A stretch of DNA of 64,000 bases from Amyloporia xantha. Lineage: Eukaryota > Basidiomycota > Agaricomycetes > Polyporales > Adustoporiaceae. Within the stretch, counting starts at the first letter, position 1. The number at the start of each line of letters is the position of its first letter. This document shows, piece after piece, positions 1-10,003 of the stretch. The stretch lies in contig JAYKKR010000014.1 in the NCBI GenBank assembly GCA_036971615.1, forward strand, positions 744,001 through 808,000. The letters are read 5' to 3'. Below the pieces are notes generated by a model that did no database searches, had not been told where the DNA came from, and worked only from the letters and a program-made list of their open reading frames with translations. Position numbers and translations under genes: made by a program.

Positions 1-85
1 AAAACAAGGGGGCTACTGCATGTGTCAAGATCTCCTTTGTTAAAAATGGAAACAAATACTTCGGCTTCCAGTGCAGCACGTTCCT

Positions 86-439
86 TCAGTAAATAGCTCC
101 CTTTGCATGCCACTTCTGCTTCTTCGTTGCCTCAGGCCCTTCGGCGACAGCATCCACGAATCTGTATCGTGTATCGCCTGCTCCTTGCCGTGCTTCAAAG
201 CAGCAGGCAACGTGCCATAATCTTGAAATGACCGAAGGCGGAAGTTGGTGTATGACAAGGGGCGATAATTCCCGACGTTCTTCAGCTCCTTCTTTGCCTT
301 CAGAGTGCAAGGCTTGCAGGGAGCGGTAAGCATGCAATGCCCCGAGGAAATACTCACTTCTGTGATTCTCAACGAGAGGTAGGGACACTCCTACTGAATG
401 TAGAACGAGCCTTAGGATCAGTGCCAGCAAGACGGGCAT
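86..439 (-). CDS. hypothetical small protein, possibly secreted
   Basis: An open frame of 117 codons starts at an ATG (position 439) with a hydrophobic N-terminus (MPVLLALILRLVLHSVG) that resembles a signal peptide. The rest is charged and matches no family I recognise. A GT-AG intron of about 45 bases could alternatively be spliced near 318-363, which would join a different downstream frame reading on to about position 40. The unspliced and spliced versions cannot be told apart by eye, so the model is weak. Confidence 0.25.
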   Translation of the reverse strand: MPVLLALILRLVLHSVGVSLPLVENHRSEYFLGALHAYRSLQALHSEGKEGAEERRELSPLVIHQLPPSVISRLWHVACCFEARQGAGDTRYRFVDAVAEGPEATKKQKWHAKGAIY

Positions 440-1411
440 TATTTAGACGCGTGCTTTCGTGCTGACATATCCAGAGCAATGGTTTCCGAAGCGCATGCTG
501 TCATACCGGCTTCTTTATCAATCTCTTCTAATCTCCGGCCTGTGGAGGGTAGTGAGGTTGCCCACGAGAAACAATTGTCAAAGTTGCGCACGTTGACCTG
601 ATGCGATCAAGGACTGACTGAAACACGTACTTGCAGGTCGCGCGCACTCTTTCACGATGCGTGTCGCGAGCGAATCATAGCGAACGGATGATCTTGCGCG
701 AAGTCATCCCATCTCCCAAACCGGCCTCACAAGGACCCATGCCCTAATCGATACGCTTCGGTGCTTCGGCCACTGAGTGCCCTGCTGATACACAATATAC
801 GAGAACGTTCTGAGGTTGCACTATCGCCGCAATCTACTTACAGCTCTAAAAAGAGAAGTGGCTCATGGCCAGGTGACGCTTGCCCGGTGTCTCAATATTC
901 GGCGACATGCCAAATTTCGAGTCGATCGCTATATATTGTCGAAAAAGCCTACCCTTCGCCTTGAAGTGCAAAAACAGACGTTCTCTGGTAAAAAGGGCTA
1001 AGAAGGCCTCCGAGTCAAGCCTGTCCCCGTGTACTTGCGGCTCTGAGTCGGCGTTGCCAATCCAGGAAATGCTCTTCCTGACAATAGTCCCATATCGAGA
1101 GTAAGCGAACGAAAAATGTGTGTATGTAGCTCAGCTGCCGTGTGCCATTTCTTGCGCGTATAGCTAGTAGTAGTCCAGTAGAAATATCAGTAGTTCGAGG
1201 ACAAGATGACTGACGCCGAGACGCGTATGTCGAGCGCGCGGAGCCGTCGATCACGTGCTTTCGCGCCATATTGTAATGCGATCGGTGCAGCCTGAGCGAA
1301 GAGCCGACAATGTTGAGTGCAGCCAACCGCCTCCGCCTGTCCCTTCTCTCCTTATCCACTCTGTCTCGCCCCCCAACCTTGCAGAACAACAACTCAGCGA
1401 GTTTAACAACA
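440..1411. other. intergenic stretch, MsrA upstream region
   Basis: I see no convincing gene here. The last 150 bases before the MsrA start are pyrimidine-rich (CCGCCTCCGCCTGTCCCTTC region near 1327-1350), which is common just upstream of basidiomycete genes and probably marks the MsrA core promoter or 5' UTR. Confidence 0.4.
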
Positions 1412-2204
1412 ATGACGGGTACGTCGTTAGCCATGGCCTCATGAAACCCGTTCCGATCTCATATTGATCACGCAGGCGGAACACCGGAAATCGCGACTTT
1501 CGCCGCAGGGTGTTTCTGGGGCGTCGAGCACATCTTCCTGAAGCACTATCCTATATCACAGAATAAGGGCATCCTCAAGACGGCCGTCGGGTACACGGGC
1601 GGAAAGGACGACGTCAAGAACCCCGACTACAGGACGGTGTGCACCGGACAGACCGACCATGCGGAGGCTCTGAGGATAGAGTTCGACCCGAGCGTCGTGA
1701 GCTACGGAGAGCTTGTCGGTGCGTGAACCGCCCCATTTCATTCTCTTCTCCCCATTCACCTCACTCGCATCGCAGAGTTCTTCTACCGGACCCACGATCC
1801 CACCACGGTGAACCGACAGGGCGCCGACACCGGAACCCGTGCGTACACGCAGCGCGTACCCGCTCGCTTCCCGGGCTGACACACGCTGCATCGTCAGAGT
1901 ATCGCTCCGCCATCTTCTACAACTCGCCTGCACAGCTCGAGACGGCCAAGCGGGTGACGGAGGAGGTGCAGAAGAAACACTTTGATCCCATCGGTGAGTT
2001 GCACTAGTCAACGCTTCCCTCGAAGAACATCGCCCTGACGGCCGTTCCTTCTCTCCCAAAATCCTCTAAAACGCGCTAGGCAAGAAGATCGCCACCCAAA
2101 TCGTCGCCGCCGGTCCGTGGTGGAATGCAGAGGAGTACCACCAGGAATACCTGCACAAGAACCCGTCAGGATACCAGTGCCCCACTCATCGTCTCCACTG
2201 GTGA
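1412..2204 (+). CDS. msrA: peptide methionine-(S)-S-oxide reductase (MsrA)
   Basis: This enzyme reduces the S-epimer of methionine sulfoxide in oxidised proteins back to methionine, using thioredoxin. Five exons join in frame: 1412-1418, 1476-1718, 1776-1838, 1898-1993 and 2080-2204, giving 534 bases and 177 residues. The family signature GCFWG with the catalytic cysteine lies near residue 14, followed by VGYTGG, the FFYRTHDPT segment and the YHQEYL motif. The C-terminus ends [11 protein letters not shown], giving a candidate resolving cysteine. All four introns have GT-AG ends. The first exon is only seven bases (ATGACGG), so start placement depends on that splice. No mitochondrial targeting sequence is seen, suggesting a cytosolic form. 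Length matches fungal MsrA. Confidence 0.93.
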
Positions 2205-2372
2205 TGTGTGACGTGTGATGTGTGATGTATATGCTGTGTGTCTGCCATATGTGAGATGGTGGTCGTCTGTAGCTGCGCAGCTCTTTTGGATTTCTCCGAC
2301 TGTATCCCTTTGTCATGTTGTATCAATTGCCAATTACCTCCACGATCGTCGTTGATTTGTGTGCCCCGTCGA

Positions 2373-2380
2373 GTCTGGAA
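2373..2380 (+). repeat. left 8-bp target-site duplication of MITE
   Basis: GTCTGGAA directly abuts the left terminal repeat and is repeated exactly at 2874-2881 after the right terminal repeat. Confidence 0.85.
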
Positions 2381-2873
2381 AGGACCCCGGCGAATCCCCC
2401 AAGAGCCTCGATCCCAAATCGTCCTTCGTTCGGACCTCGCCCGACGCCCAATTCGGACTTTGGGCACATAACCTCGCGGCAAAAGGCCTAATTTCGGCCC
2501 CAAATGGGATCGAACCTCTTAAAATCGCTCAAGCCTCGCAAAAAGGCCGATCTGTTCATTGGGTGGTGCTGGAATTGTTCAGCGCCGTCTGCACACTGGA
2601 TCACGGAAGAGCATTCGGCAGGGGACCGAAGAGGCGTCTGAGGAGATGCCCGTCGGCTTGACCGGCCTGTCCATTTCCGCGCCAGGACTGGCCGGATTTC
2701 GGCCCTGATAGGATCGGACATGCGGGCTGAGAGGTACATTTCGGACCGTTATGGCACCGAACATTTCGGCCTACGCCCCCCAAATTCGGCCTTTTGGATC
2801 GAACATTTTCGAAATTTTGGCCGATTTTCGGACCAAATGGGATCGAGGCTCTTGGGGGATTCGCCGGGGTCCT
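2381..2873. mobile_element. hAT-like MITE, 493 bp, 36-bp perfect TIRs
   Basis: The two ends are perfect inverted copies for 36 bases (2381-2416 and 2838-2873), starting AGGACCCCGGCGAATCCCCC. The element is flanked on both sides by the same 8 bases, GTCTGGAA (2373-2380 and 2874-2881). An 8-bp target duplication is the hallmark of hAT elements, though P and some Merlin elements can also make 8 bp. There is no transposase frame, so it is non-autonomous. The interior is rich in short TTCGG/GGCC words and holds a further copy of the AAATGGGATCGA word (near 2503) that also sits at the right TIR. It lies about 180 bp after the MsrA stop and may form part of its 3' UTR. Confidence 0.88.
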
Positions 2874-2881
2874 GTCTGGAA

Positions 2882-3250
2882 TGACCTAGGTGTTGCCAGG
2901 CACCAATATCCCTCATTGCTCAGTGCTCACGCCCAACCCCCTCACGGTGACACGGTGTGCCTGCTTGACATCCGGCTCTTTTGTGAGAAATAGAATCAAC
3001 CCCAACACGATGTCGCAGTGTGTATCGCAGTAAAAATCTCTCAAGGAGACAGCCCTTATTTGCAATTGGCCTCAGTCATATACGCTGTGATGGTCGTGAA
3101 AAAAGGTACCAGTCGGATACATCAATTCCTACATGAACTCTAGTGGTGCCCTGCATAGTCTCACAATATATGAAGCAATGAAATTCGCCGAACGTTCGCC
3201 TTCGAGTTTGTTCTCCGCACCTGTTGGCATTCCTCACACCCTCCCAGGTC
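2882..3250. other. short intergenic region between MITE and F-box gene
   Basis: I see no gene. This is the 3' flank of the minus-strand F-box gene that ends at 3251. Confidence 0.4.
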
Positions 3251-5429
3251 TCACAGGAACTCGGTCGCATCTCGCCACTCCGCATCCGCACACCCATATG
3301 AATCGAGCCACTGCCTCGTATTGTGGTGCGACCCCGCCTCCGGCCACGCCTCCAGCTGCATCTGGTCGTTGATTCGCGAAACGGTGTAATAGTCCTCGTC
3401 GATACGCGCCACGCGCACCATCGGGAACCCGTGCTCAATGATCGCCTCCACGTCGCGTGTGGGAATGTTGAACTGCGACAGCCCGATGAACCGCAGCGAC
3501 GGCGGCAGGCCCGGGCGGAGTTGCTGGCGCACCCCATCAGCGGTCGATTCACGGTGCGTTCGTACGAATGAATGGAGAGACTCACCGAAACAAAGCCCAG
3601 AGGGTCCGTGCACGACTCTGCCTGGAGGGACAACGCCTGCACACCCCTCGGGACGAGCCACATCGCCAGCGCGGCCGCGACATCCTTCGGCAACGTTGCC
3701 GTCAGGGTCTTCAATTCCGTCAGCGACGGCAGCACGCCCCACACCGTCGCGTCATACCCCAGCCTCCTCTGTGCCCAATTCGCACTCGCCACCGAGAGCC
3801 GCAACGTCCTCAGCGACTTGCGGTCCCGCAGGAACTCTGACACCGCCGGGAACAGGTCGTTGTCGTTCACGCTGTAGCCGATCAGCGTCAGCGCAAAGTG
3901 GCGCAGGAACGGCACCGCACGCGCGTTCTCGCGGAACTGCGCGGAGGCGTTGCAGTTCAGGACGCACGTCAGGCTGAGCGACTCAAGCTGGTGGCCGCTC
4001 TGCAGAATGTCAGCGAAAGCGCGACTTTCGGCAGGGAAGAGCCCGAGGAAATCGAGGTGCGTCAGGTTCCGGATCGAGAGGGCGTCAGAAGGGAACGTCC
4101 AGTGCTGATTTTGGAGGTAGAGGGAGCGGATGGTCGTCTTGTTCTGTATGAGGAATTCCTCGACTTCTGTCTGACTTCCACCGGTGGAGACGTAGGAAAA
4201 CTGCGTGATGTGTTTGAACTTGGGAAGCTGCAGCTCAGCGGTCCCATCTGTAGGCCTGACAAAATATGTTATCGCAAGTGAATTTCACCGCTGATCAAAG
4301 CTTACATCAGAGACAATCCCCGCAGTCGCTGGTTAGAATTTTCGAGGATCCTTAAGAACGCAATCATATCCCTCCATCGCATAGAGCAATGCACATTCTT
4401 CAAATTGTTTAGCTTTGGCAACGCGTTCGCAAGCATTCCTAAAATAATGTAGCGTTATTCAGCGGTGCTTCGACGAAGCAAACTCAGTCTTGCGTACCTG
4501 TCTGGAACGTCATGGGAGACACGTCGCGTCCCTGGTAGAAGACCCGTACGGTTCTAATATGCTTTGCGAACTCATTGTCGACGATGATACGGGTCAAGAT
4601 ATCCGCACTGCGCTGTGACTCTCGCTTATCTGTCCCAGAAGTAGGCGCGATAAGCACCGCCCAACTTCCCCAGCCACGCCGCCGTTTCACTCACCAAAAT
4701 ACAAGTCGATCTTTTGGAACAGCAGCTGGCTGGCAATCCGAGACAGGATGTGAGGCACCAGAAGCAGACTCCTGAGGTCCCTCGGTGGGAGCCACAGTGC
4801 GATCTCACGCCAGACTTCCGTCGAGAAGCGAGGAGTCGTATGAGGCTGCACCAGTGACTGACCACCGCCACGCATCGCGAGTCGGATAATCAGGTAGAGC
4901 GACTACGCTGTAAGGAAAGCGGCGCACCTTTCCTGGGTTTGCGACGTGCTGTATCATGAGCTCCTTGGCTTCTGGGTGCTCGGGCTCAAGCCCCATAATT
5001 GCCTGCAGATCTGAAAGAAGCGGCGAGGCCACACGAGTCAGCAGAGAAGACCATCTAGACTGTCACGCAGCCCGCCTAGACCACGACAGACCTTGGTGTG
5101 CGCCAACATGCAGCCCGGCGGCCAGCCTAGCCTTCGCACGCATCAACCGCGCCTTCGTCGTATTCGCGGCCGATAATTTACTCAGAGATAGGCAGGACTG
5201 GACTGCATTCTCGATGAGCGTTCTGGAGCTGCACAGCGCAACCAGAAGCCGCGCGGCGCACATCAGACAGGCTGCTACAAATGGAGAAGACCTAATCAGG
5301 GGAGACGGACCGCTCGAGCTTGAGGTGCCCCATGGCATACAAGAGGACGTCTGCTTTCTCATCGTCGGGGAGCATGGTTGTGACGTCGCGGATGCACGCG
5401 TCGAGGATTTTTGGGTTGAACACGCTCAT
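3251..5429 (-). CDS. TPR-like / F-box protein with C-terminal leucine-rich region
   Basis: This is a probable substrate receptor of an SCF ubiquitin ligase. From the C-terminus of a helical repeat-like segment (reading SKLSAANTTKARLMRAKARL, then DLQAIMGLEPEHPEAKELM) the frame passes into an F-box (FSTEVWREIALWLPPRDLRS). A long region with leucine-rich character follows (LTHLDFLGLF, QLESLSLTCVL, KSLRTLRLSVAS) and ends ...WRDATEFL with a stop at 3251. Splices that keep the frame are clear at about 5083 to 5012 (AHQ|DLQ), 4928 to 4863, 4695 to 4630, 4502 to 4439, 4305 to 4256 and 3579 to 3519. The start is placed at 5429 (MSVFNPKILDACIRD). Between about 5310 and 5190 I could not join the N-terminal exon to the helical exon without a frame problem, so that part may hold an unrecognised intron or a frameshift. 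Confidence 0.7.
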
Positions 5430-7234
5430 GATCACCGGGCGCGTAGAGCAAAGATAGCGCGGGAGTGGGTTGGGGTTAAGGGGAGACCGGTAGCGGAAGC
5501 GAGACTAGCTGGAATGGGATGTATTCCCCCCGTGTTCGAATACAAATTATATCGCTTCCAGTGAGCAGTCGTGATGATTCGGGTGGTCAATGGTCGGAAC
5601 ACGTCGTGCGTTGTGAATCTAACAATCGTCGTGGTGAATTGACGGCGACCTCTTCTGACGGCGGACGCTCAAATGATGTTCTACCTTTGACAACGAGGTC
5701 TGTATGTCCTGACCTGAACTGCTGGCACCCAGGTGAAAAACAAGGTCGATCTGGCAGGAGTTGAGGGGATGAGGAGGGCTTGTAGAGGGGCAGGGGATTG
5801 AAGAGGAAGATCAAGCTCGAGGTAGCTCTGGTCTCCGTCTAGCCTCGGGCTGCTGCTCACGATCACCCCAAGGGGTACCTCCACAGTGATCAAGCCCGTG
5901 ACAGTCGCGTGACCATGGCCGCCGTCAGCGCGTCACACGTCCGACCCCCTATGGAGATTTTGCCCGCTTCCTAGTCTCACGCAGTCGACATCGCGAATTC
6001 GACCATTCCGTGCTTGCAAGTGTCTGAGGTGGCCCAGGAGTCTCAAAGCAGATGGGAGCCGCAATATTCACAAGCACCCTGGCTCTCGTCATGATGACAT
6101 TCATGGTATGTTTCCCACCTTTCTTTCGTGTTAGCGGCGCGCGCACGAGGAGATTGGGGGCGGGCCTAAGATTCTTGTAGAGAAGATGGGGGTTGGGACG
6201 AAAGAGAGTCTACATCGAGCGGCGGGGGGGAGGTCCGCCTTATATATGCACTCACAATGACGTAACTTGGTCGACGACAAGCAGACGAGAGAACGACAAA
6301 GGGTCCAGGAGAGGAAATTGCTTGACATGATGTCGTCCAACCATGAAGCCGGGTCTGCTACTCTGGGTCGACGTCATGACGCGAGTAAGCCACCCAAGAC
6401 GTCCCGCGTAGGCCCGAGGGATGTCGATGAGCGCCATGGCGCGTCCAAGCTATCCTGGATTATATGGCCGTGGACGTGCAACGAGTTCCAGCAGTAGCAT
6501 CCCTGCAACAAATTGCTTCCTATTCACAGGTTTGTTCACTGACACCTCGTAAAAGACCCTCAGCCTCTAATTACCAGCTCCAGCTGCGCTTCATAGGACT
6601 ATCTATAGCTCACAGCGACCAGCGCGAGACTCACGGTGACTAAAAGAATAGCCTTGAACCGCGCATTCATCTATCCTACGCTCATCCGTGCCACCCCCAC
6701 GTCAACAACGCAACCGTAATGCTCTTCGGAAGTAGCATTCGTACGTTACCTTTGATGACACAAATTGCCGGCCGTGCAGGGGCAGGTCGATATAAATGCT
6801 GTCCCTGCCACATGCGAACATGAGAACGGTCTAAAAACTTACTGATGCAAGAAAACTGTGGTTGCAAACTGCAAGACATAACGAATATGCCCAGCAGTCG
6901 GGGAAACGCCGCTCGCAGCATTGCACTCTCGCTGAACAGGCCAGGTGGAAGTGACAAGAAGCAACGTACATGATAAACAGACTCTTGACAGAGATGAGCT
7001 GAGTTCCGTCATGCCGTGAAGAGCAAGACGGTGTCACCACACATAACGAGAAAAGAAGAGCAGATATTATTTTTGAGGCGAAGTACTTAAGTTGGTCCAG
7101 TGTGTCATCAGAATGTCCCACAGCACTGGAAACCAGGTCTATCCTGTGAAGAAGCGTATAATAGTTGAAGGCGGGTGTAGACGTAGCAGTGCGGATGACG
7201 CACCTGTCTCTAAAGTGACCATCGCAACAAAACA
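5430..7234. other. 1.8-kb intergenic stretch without a supported gene
   Basis: Only short open frames are present and none has a recognisable domain or a convincing exon chain. The first part is the upstream region of the F-box gene. The last part is downstream of the minus-strand QCR6 gene. I saw no terminal repeats or tRNA-like structure. Confidence 0.4.
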
Positions 7235-7876
7235 TTACTTCAACTTTGCGAAGAGCTTCGGCGCAACGCAGCCCTAACACAAAGCATATGAGCTTAATGA
7301 GGTCAATAGCGGTGAGCTGGCAAGACTTACATCTACACAGTGCATCATGCTAGAATTAGGCATAAAACATGAGCGGTAGACGATATACGATACCACGGAA
7401 GGACTCACTGGTCTGCAGGACATGGCAATTATTGTGCACACGGTCAGTGAGATGTAACACCCAAAGAGAAAATACATACAGCTGTGTCCAGACACGGTCA
7501 GTACACTCAAACCGGAATGCGAAGCGACACATCACGTACAATTCCTCGACGCAGTCCTCGTGCTGGTAGCCCTTGCCAGCGTTCACCTTCTCCTCACAGT
7601 GCTGGAAGTGCTTCGTCGAAGGCGCGCACTGCACCGACTGCTCACACTCCTCACGCAGAGCGGGAAGGATCTGCCCCGCCAATACCATGTCAGCCAATTC
7701 CCCCCTCACACGCACGAAAAATCCACACGTACATCCTCGGGCTCCTCTTCCTCCTCTTCCGCCGCTGGCTCCTCGGCCTCTCCTTCCTCCTCCTTGGGCT
7801 GCTCCTCCTCTTTTTCCTCCGGCGCGTCCGCGTGCGCGACGGGGAGGAACGACGATAAAAACGACGTGAGACTCAT
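7235..7876 (-). CDS. QCR6: cytochrome bc1 complex subunit 6 (hinge protein)
   Basis: This is the acidic hinge subunit of mitochondrial respiratory complex III that helps cytochrome c dock on cytochrome c1. The N-terminal exon (start ATG at 7876) reads MSLTSFLSSFLPVAHADAPE and then an almost pure Glu stretch, the family hallmark. After an intron come REECEQSVQCAPSTKHFQHC and EKVNAGKGYQHEDCVEE, with the conserved cysteine pattern. A 19-base micro-exon (about 7332-7350) encodes MMHCVD, and the last exon encodes GCVAPKLFAKLK followed by TAA at 7235. The splice between DCVEE and MMHCVD is unresolved: a direct join gives EEFMMHCVD, two residues shorter than usual, so a second tiny exon may hide in the ~190-base gap. 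Confidence 0.85.
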
Positions 7877-8248
7877 GAAGCTGAAGACGAAGGCAGGCTG
7901 CTCAGTGCGCCGAAGAGTTGACGTTGAAAGTACCGGCGACGGACGGGAAGAGTCGGCGAGTCGCGACCATGGCTTTAACTCCGACGCGCCCGTTGCCGAA
8001 CCAATGGGCGCTTGGACATTAGACTCGATGAGTCGGTGATCGTAAGCTGAAGATGTTGAGAACGCTGGGCGAAAACCTCGTCTCCCGTTGGCAGACTCCA
8101 GAATTGTTGCCTTACGGAGGGAGGGGAGGACGGTAACAATATAGGCAAAAATCATACATATATATCCACTGTTGTGATATTGCATTGCACTACTTAACAT
8201 CGGAATGATAGCGCGTTCCTCACGCAGAACTGGGCATTCGGCATCTAT
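7877..8248. other. QCR6 upstream region
   Basis: This stretch lies between the QCR6 start and the end of the next minus-strand gene. The QCR6 frame stays open upstream to about 8200 without another family feature, so the internal ATG at 7876 was preferred as the start. No other gene is seen. Confidence 0.4.
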
Positions 8249-10003
8249 TTACCTAAGGTCCAACATGGTGACCATCCCCTGCGACGTGCCCAGAACAATC
8301 CGACCCATTTCCTCGTCATAATCCATGGACGTCCAAAAGCTCTTCTCGAACGGCTGCGTCCACAAACTCCGCGCACCCAGATCCATCCTTGCATGCTCGC
8401 GCTGCAGCGTTCCCGCAAACACCGCTGCAACGAGGGTCTCCTTCGACCTGTAGGTGCCGGCGCGCGGCGCGTCCGAAGCGTTTATGGCCCGAGGAGCGAG
8501 GCCTGGGGCGTTCGGGGGGCGCGATTGGATCCAGACGGCCGTGCCGCAGGGACCGAGGACCATGTCGGTGTAGCGCAGGATGCCGCGGACAGACTCGAAC
8601 GACTGCGTCGAGCGCACGGGAGGGAACAGGTACGGCGAATGAGCAGGGACGCTCTCGGGATGCCAGGCCGGATCGGCATCCTGCGTTGTCTCTGCGGGAG
8701 CCAGACGCGCAGCGTCCACGTATAGCGGGTTCGGCTCCAGAATGTACAGATCGAGCCTGTGGGCATCTGACGACCATGGATCGTCGCTTTCCGTGCGGAG
8801 AAGGATGGACAACGGTTCGATCGTACCGAGCGCGGAGCCATGTGCCTGCGTGCTGACCGAAACGCCGTCGATCCAACCAAAGGAATGTTGGGCGATGGGG
8901 TGATATGTCAAGGGCGATTCAGACGGCTGGCGCAGCAATGGCATGGAGTAGAGCTCTATGGAACGCGCTCGGACGACGAGGATGCTGTTGTGAGCAAAGA
9001 CGACTTGCGAACACCTGCTGTACTGCGCGTGTCGGCCCTTCACGAGGCAATGAGTGTCTACGACAATACGAAGCATATCGGGTCCCGACTGACCTGGTTG
9101 TAGTGGTCAACATGTTCCTGCGAGCTGCGCAAGAAGGCGCAGGCGCCGCTTCGCCAGTTCAAAATGATAATGTTCGCAGACTCATCGCTACAAGCAATCA
9201 AGTCGCCCTCTAACGTGATCGGTCTGAACGGTGTTGCATCTGGGAAAGGCAGGACGATAGTTCGGACAGGCTGCAAAGTAGTCTGTCCATCCTCAGTCTC
9301 ACACATAGAGAGCACCTTCATGCAATATCGACTAACCCCAATCTCGTCAAGGTCAAGACTTGACAGGAGCGCATACTCACAACGAACCTTCCGTCATTGA
9401 GAGTAGCAATAATACCTCCCTCTGGATCGGCAACCGAATTGACGACGACTCCAGTGAATGCCATACCTTTCGGATACCATTCCGCTATTTTGCGGACATA
9501 AGGCGGCGTGCTCTTGGGGACGATCTCCCAGAGAGTCACCATCGACCAAATTCCTCTGGTGACGGTGATGACTCTCGTGCCGAGGTGGCCAGGTATAAAA
9601 CGAACGATGTTGACTTCGGTCTTGTCGCTTGCCTCAAAGTCAACGAGCTTCTTCGGGCAGCGTGCACCATCAGGTGAGCGCCAGAATTGTCCGATCCGGT
9701 GAGCACGACGGACGCTGTCTTCAAGCTCAGAAGCATCCATGGACATGACACGGTCGTGAGGAAAGGGAAATCCAGCGTAGAGCACCTCATGAAGATACGC
9801 ATTATGCCATATAACACGAGCATACGAAAACAACTTCATTCGGCTGCATGTCTAGCGTTCCGTGAATAACTACTCGTCGCCTGCAGAATTCCGATGCGCA
9901 CCTGCCTCATTGCCAGTATGGACGACACCGGCAAGAAACTGAATATAGCTATCAAAGTGTCATCGTCAACGTCAGACAGCCTACTCGGACTGGTATGGCT
10001 CAT
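8249..10003 (-). CDS. F-box protein with beta-propeller-like C-terminal region
   Basis: The first exon (10003-9902) encodes MSHTSPSRLSDVDDDTLIAI and the core F-box helix segment FSFLPVSSILAMRQ. After a GT-AG intron it continues TCSRMKLFSYARVIWHNAY, completing a classic F-box of the Agaricomycete type. Downstream exons (about 9839-9340, 9321-9095 and 9076-8249) contain repeated short strand patterns such as GGIIATLNDGRFVV, GDLIACSDESANIIILNW and GRIVLGTSQGMVTMLDL, as in WD-like or other beta-propellers. The likely role is substrate recognition by an SCF ubiquitin ligase; the substrate is unknown. The stop is at 8249. It is divergent from the WRAP53-like gene across a 2.5-kb gap. Confidence 0.78.

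Noticed and set aside
2186..2245. TGTGATG-rich stretch after the MsrA stop as a microsatellite
   Set aside because: Only a few imperfect copies; best seen as ordinary 3' UTR sequence.
5949..6497. Short open frames considered as mating-pheromone precursors
   Set aside because: None ends in a CaaX box and no receptor gene is nearby.
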